NCBI RefSeq assembly: GCF_001506075.1
Contig: NZ_KQ947475.1
Coordinates: 2,264,390 to 2,328,389 of the forward strand
Reading direction: 5' to 3'
From: Vibrio sp. MEBiC08052
GTDB lineage: Bacteria > Pseudomonadota > Gammaproteobacteria > Enterobacterales > Vibrionaceae
Length of the DNA: 64,000 nt
In this document: positions 33,578 through 43,877 of the stretch, piece after piece
Position numbering within the stretch: position 1 is the stretch's first letter
How the letters are laid out: every line of letters begins with the position of its first letter
Translations under genes and position numbers: made by a program
Notes under the pieces: generated by a model
Told to the model about the DNA's origin: nothing
Databases searched by the model: none
The model's input: the letters and a program-made list of their open reading frames with translations, nothing else

Positions 33578-34480
33578 ATGATTGGAAATAAAGAGAATGT
33601 CCAAGCACTGGAGCGATTCAGTGAACAATTGGAAATTGAAGGAAGAAGCTTGTGGCAAGATGCCAGAATGCGCTTTCTACGCAACAAAGCAGCCATGGTC
33701 AGTCTGGTTATTCTGGTTTTAATTACCTTAGCGGTGCTGATTCTGCCTTATACGGCCACTTACAGTTTTGAGGATACCGATTGGTATGCGATGAACGCGG
33801 CCCCTTCGGCTGAACATGTGTTCGGCACGGATGCGCTGGGCCGGGATCTGTATGTCCGGACGTTGATTGGTGGTCAGATTTCACTGGCAGTCGGTATTCT
33901 GGGGGCACTGGTTGCCGTGATTATCGGTACGCTTTATGGTGCGACTTCCGGGTACATCGGTGGCCGAGTTGACCGCGTGATGATGCGGATGCTGGAGATT
34001 CTGTACGCCATCCCATTTATGTTTTTCGTCATCGTGCTGGTGACCTTCTTTGGGCGTAACATCATGCTGATCTTCGTGGCTATCGGTGCGATCTCATGGC
34101 TGGATATGGCACGGATTGTCCGGGGACAAACCCTGAGCTTACGCAGTAAAGAGTTTATTGAAGCCGCGCATGTTTGTGGCGTGAGTCAATGGAAGATTAT
34201 CACCCGTCATATTGTCCCGAATGTACTGGGCATTGTGGTCGTCTATTCGACGCTGCTCATCCCGACTATGATTCTGACTGAATCGTTCCTCTCTTTTCTT
34301 GGTCTGGGTGTTCAGGAGCCACGGACAAGCTGGGGTGCCTTGCTGCAAGAAGGCGCAAATACGATGGATCTGGCGATCTGGCAGCTTGCGTTTCCTGCCG
34401 CATTTATGATTGTGACACTATTTTGTTTTAACTATGTTGGCGATGGATTGCGTGATGCACTCGATCCGAAAGACAGATAA
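33578..34480 (+). CDS. oppC: Oligopeptide ABC transporter permease OppC
   Basis: Permease of 300 residues with an N-terminal cytoplasmic stretch, TM1 (AAMVSLVILVLITLAVLIL), the HVFGTDALGRDLYVRTLIGGQISL motif of DppC/OppC proteins, and the loop ARIVRGQTLSLRSKEFIEAAHVCG that contacts the ATPases. It pairs with OppB to form the channel. It follows oppB by 12 bp. Confidence 0.96.
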   Translation: MIGNKENVQALERFSEQLEIEGRSLWQDARMRFLRNKAAMVSLVILVLITLAVLILPYTATYSFEDTDWYAMNAAPSAEHVFGTDALGRDLYVRTLIGGQISLAVGILGALVAVIIGTLYGATSGYIGGRVDRVMMRMLEILYAIPFMFFVIVLVTFFGRNIMLIFVAIGAISWLDMARIVRGQTLSLRSKEFIEAAHVCGVSQWKIITRHIVPNVLGIVVVYSTLLIPTMILTESFLSFLGLGVQEPRTSWGALLQEGANTMDLAIWQLAFPAAFMIVTLFCFNYVGDGLRDALDPKDR

Positions 34481-34494
34481 TCCGGGAGCACTGT

Positions 34495-35466
34495 ATGAAC
34501 TTACTTGATGTAAAAGATCTACGGGTTGAATTCTCGACACCGGATGGCACCGTAACAGCCGTCAACGATCTGAATTTTTCATTAACACAAGGCGAGACGC
34601 TGGGAATTGTCGGTGAATCCGGCTCCGGGAAATCTCAGACCGTGTTTGCCATGATGGGACTACTGGCGAAAAATGGTAAAGTTTCCGGCAGCGCCCGATT
34701 TGAAGGCAAAGAAATCCTGAATCTGCCAGAAAAAGCGCTCAATAAAATTCGTGCAGAGCAGATTGCCATGATATTTCAGGATCCGATGACTTCTCTGAAT
34801 CCTTATATGAAAGTCAGCACGCAGCTCATGGAAGTGCTGATAAAGCATAAAGGTATGGGAAAAGCAGAAGCATTTGAAGAATCGATTCGGATGCTGGAAG
34901 CAGTAAAAATCCCGGAAGCGCGGAAGCGTATTACCATGTATCCCCATGAGTTCTCAGGAGGGATGCGTCAACGGGTGATGATCGCCATGGCACTCCTGTG
35001 TCGCCCTAAGCTATTGATTGCGGATGAACCGACGACAGCGCTGGATGTGACGGTGCAGGCGCAGATTATGGATCTGCTTAACGAACTGAAATCAGAGTTC
35101 AACACTGCCATTATCATGATTACCCACGATCTCGGAGTTGTCGCCGGCTCTTGTGAGAAAGTGTTAGTCATGTACGCAGGCAGAACCATGGAATACGGTA
35201 GCGTCAACGATATTTTCTATCAGCCGAGCCACCCTTATGCAGAAGGGCTACTTCGAGCCATTCCACGTCTGGATACGGAAGGAGATGTCCTCCCCACTAT
35301 TCCGGGCAACCCACCCAATCTACTCCGGCTTCCACCCGGCTGTCCTTATCAGGAACGATGCCATCGGGTCACAGAACGCTGTAAACATGAAACACCAGCC
35401 CTGACAACGTTTGGTAATCAACGTCAACGGGCCTGTTTTTCCGACTGGGAGACTTGGGAAAAATGA
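34495..35466 (+). CDS. oppD: Oligopeptide ABC transporter ATPase OppD
   Basis: ATPase of 323 residues: Walker A GESGSGKSQT, Q-loop IFQDPMTSLNP, signature FSGGMRQR, Walker B LLIADEPTTALDVT, H-loop ITHDLGVV, and the C-terminal Cys-rich oligopeptide-transporter extension (PPGCPYQERC...C...C) that binds an iron-sulfur cluster in relatives. The stop overlaps the oppF start. Confidence 0.96.
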   Translation: MNLLDVKDLRVEFSTPDGTVTAVNDLNFSLTQGETLGIVGESGSGKSQTVFAMMGLLAKNGKVSGSARFEGKEILNLPEKALNKIRAEQIAMIFQDPMTSLNPYMKVSTQLMEVLIKHKGMGKAEAFEESIRMLEAVKIPEARKRITMYPHEFSGGMRQRVMIAMALLCRPKLLIADEPTTALDVTVQAQIMDLLNELKSEFNTAIIMITHDLGVVAGSCEKVLVMYAGRTMEYGSVNDIFYQPSHPYAEGLLRAIPRLDTEGDVLPTIPGNPPNLLRLPPGCPYQERCHRVTERCKHETPALTTFGNQRQRACFSDWETWEK

Positions 35467-36449
35467 ATCAGAAACCCTTACTACTCGATATTAAAGATCT
35501 GAAAGTTCATTTCCAGATCGCCTCAAAGTCGGCTTGGCCTTGGTCACCGCCCACCACACTCAAAGCAGTTGATGGGGTGAATGCCCGCCTTTATGAAGGT
35601 GAAACACTGGGAGTGGTCGGTGAGTCCGGTTGTGGTAAATCAACTTTTGCCCGCGCAATTATCGGACTGGTAAATGCAACGGAAGGTGAAGTGCTTTGGC
35701 TCGGTCAAGATCTGACCCGGATGAAAGCCGTGCAAAGACGGGAAACCCGTAAAGATATTCAGATGATCTTTCAAGACCCATTGGCATCGCTCAATCCGCG
35801 GATGACGATTGGCGACATCATTGCCGAACCACTTCGGACATTTTATCCGGAACTCTCCTCTCTGGAAGTCAAAGATCGGGTCAAAGAGATGATGATGCGC
35901 GTCGGGTTACTGCCGAATGTCATTAACCGCTATCCGCATGAATTTTCCGGTGGGCAGTGTCAGCGAATTGGAATTGCCCGAGCCCTGATCCTGCGCCCGA
36001 AAATGATTATCTGTGACGAGCCCGTTTCAGCTCTGGACGTATCGATTCAGGCGCAAGTTGTTAACTTGCTCAAAGAGATCCAAAAAGAACTTGGGTTAAG
36101 TCTGGTATTTATTGCTCATGACTTATCAGTTGTGAAGCATATTTCTGACCGGGTCATGGTGATGTATCTGGGTAATGTGGTAGAGATTGGTGAAGCCGAT
36201 AAGCTATTTTCAACCCCGAAGCATCCCTATACGACTGCTTTGATGACGGCGGTGCCGATTCCCGATCCAAATCTGGAACGGCAGAAAAAAATTCAGATGC
36301 TGGAAGGGGATCTCCCGTCACCAATCAATCCACCATCAGGCTGTGTATTCCGCACCCGTTGCCCGAAAGCACAACCGCAATGTGCCAAGAATAAACCCGT
36401 CCTGAGTGGCGACGAACACCATGCGGTAGCCTGCCCTATCGTGCTCTGA
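35463..36449 (+). CDS. oppF: Oligopeptide ABC transporter ATPase OppF
   Basis: ATPase of 328 residues starting at 35463 (ATGA overlap with oppD). Walker A GESGCGKST, Q-loop IFQDPLASLNPR, signature FSGGQCQR, Walker B IICDEPVSALDVS, H-loop AHDLSVV, then the C-terminal PPSGCVFRTRCPKAQPQC extension. OppD and OppF together power peptide uptake. The operon ends here with a terminator. Confidence 0.96.
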   Translation: MNQKPLLLDIKDLKVHFQIASKSAWPWSPPTTLKAVDGVNARLYEGETLGVVGESGCGKSTFARAIIGLVNATEGEVLWLGQDLTRMKAVQRRETRKDIQMIFQDPLASLNPRMTIGDIIAEPLRTFYPELSSLEVKDRVKEMMMRVGLLPNVINRYPHEFSGGQCQRIGIARALILRPKMIICDEPVSALDVSIQAQVVNLLKEIQKELGLSLVFIAHDLSVVKHISDRVMVMYLGNVVEIGEADKLFSTPKHPYTTALMTAVPIPDPNLERQKKIQMLEGDLPSPINPPSGCVFRTRCPKAQPQCAKNKPVLSGDEHHAVACPIVL

Positions 36450-36462
36450 TTCATCAACGAAC

Positions 36463-36508
36463 ACCTGAAGACGGAGAGTTCTCACATTATCGTCTTCAGG
36501 TTTCTGTT
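36463..36508 (+). terminator. Terminator of the opp operon
   Basis: ACCTGAAGACG at 36463-36473 pairs perfectly with CGTCTTCAGGT at 36491-36501 around a 17-nt loop, followed by TTCTGTT. It lies 13 bp after the oppF stop. Confidence 0.78.
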
Positions 36509-36635
36509 CGCCCACAAAGATACCTCATCAAATCAGTGCCACTGCCCTGCCAAATTCAGCAATTTTGTTCAAGTTTTCCTAAGTTGACTTTTCTATCATA
36601 AAATAAAAGTGATACGCAGCAAGTTAGGTATTCAT

Positions 36636-37475
36636 ATGCGAACAGGCAATCATTTCAAATTTGAAAACAGTACCGCGCTTCAAGGTGTCAAGATACTGAC
36701 GGCCAGTATGAATGACTTCAGTTATGACAAACATGCGCATGAAGAATACTCTCTGGGCGTGACACTACAGGGCAGACAAGATTTCTTTTGCTGTCGCCGC
36801 TTTCATCAAAGCCTTCCCGGTGGCGTCATGCTCTTCAATCCTGATGATGTTCATGATGGACATTCTGGCGGTGCAACTGATTTGTCGTATGTGATGACTT
36901 ATATTCATCCCCAGACATTTCGTGCACTTTTTCTCGCACTGGGTGTAAAACCGAATCACATTGTCCGTGTGGAAGGTGTATTATTTGATGACTTGGTTCT
37001 CAAGCAACAGATTCTGGCTTTCACCCGCATCGTCAACAGCGGTTATCACTCGAAAATTGAACAGGAATTGGCTCTCTTTCGTTTAGCACACACGCTGGTA
37101 AAAAAATCAGGGTCATTATGTGAAGCGATACCGCAACGCCGTCAGGACATGTTACTGAATCGGGCCAAAGCATTCATTCACAGTCAGTATCAAGACGATT
37201 TAATGATCGATGACATTGCTGCTATCGCCAATATGTCGAAATATCATTTTATTCGCTTGTTTCGGTCACAGTTCGGGATTACGCCTCACCAGTACGTACT
37301 CAACTGCCGTATCAACGGGGCACAAAAAGCACTTGAGTCCGGTCTTCCCGCCTCGACGGTCGCACAAATGTTTCGTTTTGCGGATGTCAGCCACATGAAT
37401 CGCCGCTTCAAAAAACTCTATGGTATGACACCGAAACAGTATCAAACGCAACTGAGCCTGATGTCACAACGCTAA
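36636..37475 (+). CDS. AraC-family transcriptional regulator with cupin-type sensing domain
   Basis: Protein of 279 residues from the ATG at 36636. The N-terminal half is an AraC-type cupin (HAHEEYSLGVTLQGRQDFFCCRRFHQSLPGGVMLFNPDDVHDGHSG). The C-terminal half has the double helix-turn-helix (LMIDDIAAIANMSKYHFIRLFRSQFGITPHQYV and STVAQMFRFADVSHMNRRFKKLYGMTPKQY). It is followed by a LysE-type exporter gene 73 bp downstream; this pair is common and suggests amino-acid- or metabolite-dependent control of the exporter. It is on the same strand as opp but separated by a terminator. Confidence 0.92.
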   Translation: MRTGNHFKFENSTALQGVKILTASMNDFSYDKHAHEEYSLGVTLQGRQDFFCCRRFHQSLPGGVMLFNPDDVHDGHSGGATDLSYVMTYIHPQTFRALFLALGVKPNHIVRVEGVLFDDLVLKQQILAFTRIVNSGYHSKIEQELALFRLAHTLVKKSGSLCEAIPQRRQDMLLNRAKAFIHSQYQDDLMIDDIAAIANMSKYHFIRLFRSQFGITPHQYVLNCRINGAQKALESGLPASTVAQMFRFADVSHMNRRFKKLYGMTPKQYQTQLSLMSQR

Positions 37476-37548
37476 ACGGCGATATCCTCATCAAAACCAC
37501 TGACAACCATTTCAGCCAGTGATCACCATGAAAACAGGTAAATAAGCA

Positions 37549-38142
37549 ATGCTCGAAATATGGACTTATGCTCTGGGAATTATGTACTCCCCCGGCCCGG
37601 TAAACCTACTCAGCCTCAATGGCGGTATGCAGGGGCAAACACGCCGTCATTTTGGATTTTTCTGCGGTGTTGCCTGTGCGATGTTCATCCTATTTATTAG
37701 TTTAAGTTATATTGGTAACACGCTCGTCAATGATGACATTCTCCCCTACATTGCACTCTGCGGATGCAGTTACATTCTCTATCTCGCCTGGCAACTGATG
37801 CGCTCGTCCGTGACGCTCAAACAACGCACCTCATTCACACTCTCATTCAAAAACGGGCTCATAATGCAGCTATTCAACCCCAAAGGACTGATTGCGACAC
37901 TGCCAATTGCAACGATTCAATTTCCGGCACAAAACATGACTGAAGGACAGATCATGTATTGGTCTGTCGCACTCGCACTGTTTGCCGGATGTGCTCCCGG
38001 GAGTTATTCGGTCATTGGCGGGATTGTCGGCAAACACCTTCTGAATACAATCTGGTTGCAGCGTGTACAACGACTATTGGCTTTACTCTTAGTTTATACA
38101 GCATTCAGTATCGGATATGAGCACATCTATAAAGTCTGGTAG
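37549..38142 (+). CDS. LysE/RhtB-family amino-acid exporter
   Basis: Inner-membrane protein of 197 residues with about six hydrophobic segments and the family start MLEIWTYALGIMYSPGPVNLLSLNGGMQG, where the SPGPxNLL motif is conserved. LysE/RhtB proteins export amino acids or their derivatives by proton exchange. It is probably controlled by the preceding AraC regulator. The substrate is unknown. Confidence 0.92.
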   Translation: MLEIWTYALGIMYSPGPVNLLSLNGGMQGQTRRHFGFFCGVACAMFILFISLSYIGNTLVNDDILPYIALCGCSYILYLAWQLMRSSVTLKQRTSFTLSFKNGLIMQLFNPKGLIATLPIATIQFPAQNMTEGQIMYWSVALALFAGCAPGSYSVIGGIVGKHLLNTIWLQRVQRLLALLLVYTAFSIGYEHIYKVW

Positions 38143-38221
38143 ACTGTTCTCAACAACGTCCGAGGTACAAGACGTAATGCCGATATAATGCCGCGTATGA
38201 GGAATTTGTCGATAGCACAAT

Positions 38222-38245
38222 GAAAAACGGGCTCAGAAGAGCCCG
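38222..38245 (-). terminator. Terminator of the NADP-dependent oxidoreductase gene
   Basis: CGGGCTC at 38228-38234 pairs perfectly with GAGCCCG at 38239-38245 (loop AGAA). On the minus strand it is followed by TTTTTC. It lies 28 bp after the oxidoreductase stop and also separates it from the convergent exporter gene. Confidence 0.85.
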
Positions 38246-38272
38246 CTAAAGATAGAGATGTTTGGCCGAATC

Positions 38273-39265
38273 TTATAACTCGACGATTAACTTACCTTGA
38301 TTATCACCACTAAATAGTAATTTAATCGCATCAGGCGCATTTTCAATACCATGAATTACATGGGTGCGATACTTTAGTTCTCCTTTCATCAACATCCCGC
38401 CTAAAGCCTGACCATAATCAGCAAACCGATCAAAATGATCCGGCATCGTGAACCCCTGAATCGACAGACGACGTTTAATAATATTCATCCAGCTTGGTCC
38501 CGGATCAGGCTGATCTTTATTGTATTCAGCAATCAGACCGCAAACAGCAATACGCCCATGCGCATTCATCCGGGCAAAAATAGGAGCCTGAGCAACACCA
38601 CCGGTATTTTCAAAAAACAGGTCAATCCCATCCGGTGTGGCTACTGCCAGTTGTTCGGCAAAGTCTTGATCGTGATAATTCAAGGCAGCATTAAACCCTA
38701 ACTCTTCGGTAATCCATCGCCCTTTTTCGTCATTACCGACAACCCCGACGACTCGCAGTCCGAGGTTTTTCGCCATTTGTCCGACGAGTGAACCGACCGA
38801 CCCGGCAGCTGCCGTAATGACTAATGTTTGCCCTGCCTTTGGCTGTAAAACTTGATACAAACCATGATATGCGGTCACCCCCGGGAGTGAGATAACTGCC
38901 AGCACAGCTTCAGCCGGAATTTCTGCCGGTATTTTATTCAACCCGGTTCCGTTGGAAATCAGGTATTCCTGCATTCCTGTCATCCCCAGCACTTTTGTTC
39001 CCTCAGGAAAATCCGGATGTTTGGAAGACACAACTTCACCCATACCGCTGGCACGCATAACATCACCTAATTTCACTGGGGGGATATAACTACTTTCATC
39101 TGAGCTCATCCAACCACGCATTGCAGGATCCAGAGAAAGATGCGTGACTTTCACCAAAAATTCGCCCTCTTGTGGCGTTGGTATTGTTGCTGTTTCTGTT
39201 GAAAATACATCCGCAGTAATTTCCTGTTGAGGTCTGTCAACCAAATGAACCGCCCGATATGTCTG
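38273..39265 (-). CDS. NADP-dependent medium-chain oxidoreductase (CurA/leukotriene B4 dehydrogenase-like)
   Basis: Protein of 330 residues; start 39265 chosen because of GAGAGGAAAAC upstream. It lacks the zinc-binding Cys residues of alcohol dehydrogenases. It has the SLDPAMRGWMSD-type segment, the nucleotide site TAAAGSVGSLVGQMAK, GFNAALNYHDQDF and FENTGG, all typical of NADPH-dependent double-bond reductases such as CurA. It should reduce alpha,beta-unsaturated carbonyls in the cytoplasm, in detoxification or secondary metabolism. Confidence 0.92.
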   Translation of the reverse strand, partial: QTYRAVHLVDRPQQEITADVFSTETATIPTPQEGEFLVKVTHLSLDPAMRGWMSSDESSYIPPVKLGDVMRASGMGEVVSSKHPDFPEGTKVLGMTGMQEYLISNGTGLNKIPAEIPAEAVLAVISLPGVTAYHGLYQVLQPKAGQTLVITAAAGSVGSLVGQMAKNLGLRVVGVVGNDEKGRWITEELGFNAALNYHDQDFAEQLAVATPDGIDLFFENTGGVAQAPIFARMNAHGRIAVCGLIAEYNKDQPDPGPSWMNIIKRRLSIQGFTMPDHFDRFADYGQALGGMLMKGELKYRTHVIHGIENAPDAIKLLFSGDNQGKLIVEL

Positions 39266-39615
39266 CATGTTTTCCTCTCTCATCGAATGCTTCGTTGTCA
39301 TCATTACAACAACATATTGAACATCGTATCCCATTGATTTTAGATAGGTCATTACTCAACATGATAGAAATCATGCATTTAATATCTTAACCTATCATTA
39401 TAATTTCAATAGCATTTATCAAACATCATGAATATCTTCTATTCAAGACATGTAATCATGATATATATGGAGACGATTCAGGTCATTTTAAAGCGTGAGG
39501 GCGTACAGAAAGATAAGAAATACTAAACATCAAATAAACCAAGATAAACTGCCACCTGACATCATCAATGATTCTCATCAGATAACAGTATGTTATTTTT
39601 ATCGCTTTTAAATTT
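39266..39615. other. AT-rich intergenic stretch, no gene seen
   Basis: These 350 bp between two leftward genes are AT-rich. They hold a GATAGGT heptamer near 39345 and its complement ACCTATC near 39391, perhaps the operator of the oxidoreductase gene. No terminator or reading frame of substance was found. Confidence 0.4.
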
Positions 39616-39951
39616 TTAAACTAACAAAGATTCCATACATGGTTCAAGCTGAATCGATATAGCTTTGCCGTTAAGTGACGCATACTCAGTCCCCATAGGG
39701 GCATCTCCCATTGAAAGGGATAACTCAATAGAATCATCATGTTCAGATGTCACTGCCGGTATACCTTCTCCAAATTGTTCAGCTAAATCCTCATCCAAAA
39801 ATGCGAATGTGATTAAATAGCTTTTTCCGATACGAATATCGCTTGGGACATGGCCTAAAAAACATTGAACAATTGAGCCATGAATATCAAAAGTGATCTC
39901 TTCTCGTGCTTCTGGATTAATATGAATGACTTTGGCTTTATATTTTTTCAT
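39616..39951 (-). CDS. Small hypothetical protein
   Basis: Protein of 111 residues, MKKYKAKVIHIN..., acidic, with no signal peptide and no membrane segment. A good GGAGACTTC ribosome site precedes the ATG. The pattern of short beta strands (KAKVIHINPEAREEITFDIHGSIVQCFLG, KSYLITFAFLD, SIELSLS) suggests an all-beta fold. I do not recognise the family. It stands alone between AT-rich spacers, which fits an accessory insertion. Confidence 0.75.
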   Translation of the reverse strand: MKKYKAKVIHINPEAREEITFDIHGSIVQCFLGHVPSDIRIGKSYLITFAFLDEDLAEQFGEGIPAVTSEHDDSIELSLSMGDAPMGTEYASLNGKAISIQLEPCMESLLV

Positions 39952-40275
39952 GAAGTCTCCGTTATTATATTTTGATAAATCGTATTAGCATAAGTAAACA
40001 TTATTAAAAATGTTAAAATGTAGCGCTATACTCCAGATGAAGATAATTGATTATTACCACCATGACATGGAGATTAACTCTAATTTATTTGTTTTTATTC
40101 ATATATATATGCAAATAAATCAATCAATAAAATGATTAACCAATCAACCATCCTGATAATACGACGATTTTCCTTCATAAGCATAATCGATTTACAGAAA
40201 GAGACAATTTATTCTTCCGGCGCCACATCACAATTAAAACCTTCTGCACAAATGCCCGAGCCTCTCTTAGCCTTC
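39952..40275. other. AT-rich intergenic stretch, no gene seen
   Basis: These 324 bp lie between topB and the small hypothetical gene. The sequence is very AT-rich (including ATATATATATG near 40105) and probably carries the promoter of the 39616-39951 gene. No terminator after topB could be identified with confidence. Confidence 0.4.
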
Positions 40276-42228
40276 TCAGGATGATGAAGCAGTAGATGAT
40301 TGCTTTACCCTCCGTTTAGTGAACGACTTTCTTGTCCGTGAGCGCTTTACCGGCTGAGGGAGTGAACGTAAAGAGTCCGGTGGCGGTGCAGTTTTCACTT
40401 GTCGCATCAAATGATCAATCTGTTGAGTAAGTGCGTTCATAAATGGCTGATAAGCCTGATTTTTCTCTGCCATATCCTGCAACTGATGTTCCCATTGAGC
40501 GGTCATATCCGGATATGTCGATTCTACGGGTAACGCATGAATCAGTCCTCGCCCCGCCGGCGTGCTGCGGATCTGTTTTCCTTCCCGCTGTATGAGTTGA
40601 CGCTTGATCAGCATATCAATAATACCGGCACGGGTTGCTTCCGTTCCGAGCCCGTCTGTTTCCCGTAATATTTTTTTCAGTGATTTATCTTCAACAAATC
40701 GGGCAATCCCCGTCATCGCGAGCAATAAAGTTGCTTCTGTAAAAGGTCGTGGCGGCTCAGTCTGATGGCTACCGATCTCACCTTCACGACATGTCAAAAT
40801 AGTTCCTTTTGTCAGCGGAGGAACCGTTTCAAGACCATCTTGGTCATCATCACGAAACCCTGTGACAGTCTTCCAACCGGGCGAAACCATCTGTTTACCT
40901 TTGGCAATAAAGGTTCCGCCGGCAATCTCAAATACCAGTTGAGACTCGGCATAGCACGCGGGTGGGTAAAACTGGATCAAATACTGCTTGGCAATGAGTT
41001 GATAAACTTTCTGTTCATCGCCTGACAACATCGCAGTCTTCGTTTTCGGTGTCGGGATGATGGCATGGTGTGCATCGACCTTACTATCATTCCACGCTTT
41101 GGATCTCAAAGATAAATCTGCACCATCAACCGCTTGCTGTAGCGCTGGCGCAATATTTGAGATTGCAGCAGTTACGGCAGCCGACGCCTGCCAATGTTCC
41201 GTGGGCAGATAGCGACAATCTGAACGGGGATAAGTGATCAACTTATGCTTTTCATACAGTCCCTGACAGATATTCAGCACTTGCTGGGCACTCATACCAT
41301 ATTTCTTCGCAGCATCAATCTGTAAAGCCGAAAGTGAATAAGGCAACGGCGCATTTTGACGCGTTTGTTTCTGTTCTGAATCGGTGACCGTCGCTGGCTG
41401 CCCTTGAATTCGTCCCGCGACGTTTTCGACCAGTGGCCGATGAAGCACACGCCCTTCATCATCCTGCCACGGGCGACAGGCTTCACTGGGCTTCCAACGT
41501 GCTCGGATATCAAAGGATTGATCTGCTGTATGATATGGAATCAAGGCATGAAGAGTAAAGTAATCACGAGGTACAAAGTTTTCAATCGTCTCATCCCGAC
41601 GAACCACTAACCCGAGTACCGGTGTCTGAACTCGTCCCACCGAGAGAACCCCTTGATAACCAGACTGTTGCCCTAACAGGGTATACGCTCTCGACATATT
41701 CATGCCATATAGCCAGTCCGCCCGGGAGCGAGCCAATGCAGAGACAGAAAGTGGTATAAATTCTCGGTTGTGTCGAATTTGTTGTAGCGCCCGTTTGACT
41801 GCCGACGGATTCAAATCATTGATCAATAGACGTTCCGTGTCGGCCCGACGCTGTTGACTGACACGGCAGTACTCCAACACTTCGTCCACCAAAAGCTGAC
41901 CCTCGCGATCAGGATCTCCGGCGTGAACAATCTGTAAGGATGAGGATTTGAGTAGTTTCTTAATGACTGTCAGTTGCCGTGAAGCAGATTTTCGAGGGCG
42001 AAGCTGCCATTGCTGCGGCACAATCGGTAAGTCTTCCAGTCGCCATTTCTTATAGCGTTCATCGTAGGCTTCCGGTTCAACCTGTTCTAAAAGATGACCG
42101 ATACACCATGTGACGATATCGCCATTACTACAACGAATACACCCATCCTCCTTCTGGTGAGGACGAGGTAAAACCTCGGCAATCGCACGGCCGAGACTCG
42201 GTTTTTCAGCAATAAATAGACGAGGCAT
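40276..42228 (-). CDS. topB: DNA topoisomerase III
   Basis: Type IA topoisomerase of 650 residues that decatenates DNA by single-strand passage. TOPRIM motifs [21 protein letters not shown] and [17 protein letters not shown], the [18 protein letters not shown] helix and the active-site Tyr in [13 protein letters not shown] are visible. The C-terminus is basic ([17 protein letters not shown]) with no Cys zinc fingers, as in E. coli TopB. It lies downstream of grxD on the same strand. Confidence 0.96.
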   Translation of the reverse strand: MPRLFIAEKPSLGRAIAEVLPRPHQKEDGCIRCSNGDIVTWCIGHLLEQVEPEAYDERYKKWRLEDLPIVPQQWQLRPRKSASRQLTVIKKLLKSSSLQIVHAGDPDREGQLLVDEVLEYCRVSQQRRADTERLLINDLNPSAVKRALQQIRHNREFIPLSVSALARSRADWLYGMNMSRAYTLLGQQSGYQGVLSVGRVQTPVLGLVVRRDETIENFVPRDYFTLHALIPYHTADQSFDIRARWKPSEACRPWQDDEGRVLHRPLVENVAGRIQGQPATVTDSEQKQTRQNAPLPYSLSALQIDAAKKYGMSAQQVLNICQGLYEKHKLITYPRSDCRYLPTEHWQASAAVTAAISNIAPALQQAVDGADLSLRSKAWNDSKVDAHHAIIPTPKTKTAMLSGDEQKVYQLIAKQYLIQFYPPACYAESQLVFEIAGGTFIAKGKQMVSPGWKTVTGFRDDDQDGLETVPPLTKGTILTCREGEIGSHQTEPPRPFTEATLLLAMTGIARFVEDKSLKKILRETDGLGTEATRAGIIDMLIKRQLIQREGKQIRSTPAGRGLIHALPVESTYPDMTAQWEHQLQDMAEKNQAYQPFMNALTQQIDHLMRQVKTAPPPDSLRSLPQPVKRSRTRKSFTKRRVKQSSTASSS

Positions 42229-42236
42229 AAAATATC

Positions 42237-42260
42237 AAGGCCACAAAAATTTGTGGCCTT
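42237..42260 (-). terminator. Hairpin between grxD and topB
   Basis: AAGGCCACAAA at 42237-42247 pairs perfectly with TTTGTGGCCTT at 42250-42260. On the minus strand only GATATTTT follows, so it may terminate grxD transcripts partly. Confidence 0.6.
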
Positions 42261-42293
42261 AACATAACAGGATCAACTGTAAATTTATACAGC

Positions 42294-42626
42294 TTAATCT
42301 TCTTTTTCTGCGCGTGCTGCTGCTTCTTTAATCAGAGGTTGCAGCTCACCTTTCTGGAACATTTCCAGAATGATGTCACAACCACCAACCAGTTCGCCTT
42401 CTATCCATAGCTGAGGAAAAGTCGGCCACTGGGCATAAACCGGTAACTCTGCACGGATATCCGGATTCTGGAGAATATCCACATAAGCAAATTTTTCTCC
42501 ACAAGCCATCAATGCCTGTGCTGCCTGAGATGAAAAACCACAACTAGGTAGCTTAGGCGAACCTTTCATATAAAGCAGAATTGGATTGTCAGAAATCTGC
42601 TTTTTAATTTTATCGATTGTTTCCAT
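42294..42626 (-). CDS. grxD: Monothiol glutaredoxin (Grx4)
   Basis: Protein of 110 residues with the CGFS active site (LPSCGFSSQAAQAL), TFPQLWIEGELVGGCDIILEM and the length of the Grx4 family. It binds a [2Fe-2S] cluster with glutathione as a homodimer or with BolA and moves clusters in iron homeostasis. It has its own start with moderate spacing from the divergent sodB region. Confidence 0.96.
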   Translation of the reverse strand: METIDKIKKQISDNPILLYMKGSPKLPSCGFSSQAAQALMACGEKFAYVDILQNPDIRAELPVYAQWPTFPQLWIEGELVGGCDIILEMFQKGELQPLIKEAAARAEKED

Positions 42627-42881
42627 GATGTCCTCGTCAGAGCGTTTAAAAATATGGGCTATTCTAAATCATTAACTGAGAATAAAAAGCCTATTATTAT
42701 TATGGTCTCTTTCATTCCGGATACAACGCGGTCCGGTTATGCTGATAAATTAGTGCTTTTAATAAAGTAAAAACTTGCTAAAATAGAACCAAGTCAGTCG
42801 TCTTGACGAACATCAAAAGAAAATAACTCTGGAAGCTAACTGAAAGAACATACTCTTTCAAACACAATGGAGAACTGAGCA

Positions 42882-43466
42882 ATGTCATTTGAACTACCCG
42901 CTCTTCCTTATGCAAAAGATGCATTGGAACCTCATATTTCAGCAGAAACACTCGACTACCATCATGGTAAACACCACAACACATACGTGGTTAAGCTGAA
43001 TGGCCTGATCCCAGGTACTGAATTCGAAAACAAGTCACTTGAAGAGATCATCAAAACTTCATCTGGCGGCATTTTCAATAACGCGGCTCAGATTTGGAAC
43101 CATACATTCTACTGGCACTGCCTGTCACCAAACGGCGGTGGTGAACCAACGGGTGCCGTTGCTGATGCAATCAATCAGGCGTTTGGTTCTTTCGAAGATT
43201 TCAAAGCAAAATTCACTGATTCTGCCATCAACAACTTTGGTTCATCATGGACTTGGTTGGTGAAAAAAGCTGACGGCTCTCTGGATATTGTCAATACATC
43301 CAACGCAGCAACACCAATCACTGAAGCTGGTGTAACACCACTACTGACTGTTGACCTGTGGGAGCACGCTTACTACATCGATTACCGCAACCTGCGTCCT
43401 GATTATATGAGTGCTTTCTGGGCACTGGTTAACTGGGACTTTGTGGCTGAAAATCTGGCGAAGTAA
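42882..43466 (+). CDS. sodB: Iron superoxide dismutase
   Basis: Cytoplasmic Fe-SOD of 194 residues. The start [36 protein letters not shown], the metal ligand segments ([15 protein letters not shown]) and [16 protein letters not shown] are present; GSSWTWLV and the overall length fit the iron type. It removes superoxide. AATGGAGAACTGAGCA precedes the ATG, and a strong terminator follows. The grxD-sodB neighbourhood is conserved in vibrios. Confidence 0.97.
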   Translation: MSFELPALPYAKDALEPHISAETLDYHHGKHHNTYVVKLNGLIPGTEFENKSLEEIIKTSSGGIFNNAAQIWNHTFYWHCLSPNGGGEPTGAVADAINQAFGSFEDFKAKFTDSAINNFGSSWTWLVKKADGSLDIVNTSNAATPITEAGVTPLLTVDLWEHAYYIDYRNLRPDYMSAFWALVNWDFVAENLAK

Positions 43467-43491
43467 TTCGGTTATTCTGAATTAGCTGTAT

Positions 43492-43522
43492 AAAAACCTC
43501 TGTCTCAGACAGAGGTTTTTTT
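43492..43522 (+). terminator. Terminator of sodB
   Basis: AAAAACCTCTGTC at 43492-43504 pairs perfectly with 43508-43520 around TCA, followed by T residues. Confidence 0.9.
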
Positions 43523-43877
43523 ATGTGTATTGGAGCTTGATTTTCCCTAATATATGTTTTCCGAAATTCACAGCTGAACGAAAAACTTATATAAACCAGA
43601 CAAACGAGACCGAAGCCAGTAAGCGTCTCAAACCTCAAGCCACAACACAGTTCACTTGAGATAGATGCCAATAGTACTCTCTTATTCAACAAAATAATTA
43701 ATTAAATACATAAGAAAAACTCAGAATTTGCTTGGGTCATCCCATTCATATAAATTATGATATTTATATGAATTATTTCAACATAATAGATCTTTTTAAA
43801 GTGATAGATAAGCAATATAAAAAGCCATTCTACATTCTCTAACTTACTGTTTATTAAAATAATATATAGGAAAATTA
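43523..43877. other. AT-rich intergenic stretch, no gene seen
   Basis: After the sodB terminator, about 355 bp of AT-rich sequence precede the small secreted protein gene and presumably hold its promoter. A minus-strand frame here overlaps the terminator and has no ribosome site, so I do not count it. Confidence 0.45.

Noticed and set aside
43523..43692. Leftward small gene downstream of sodB
   Set aside because: The frame overlaps the sodB end and terminator and lacks a ribosome site.
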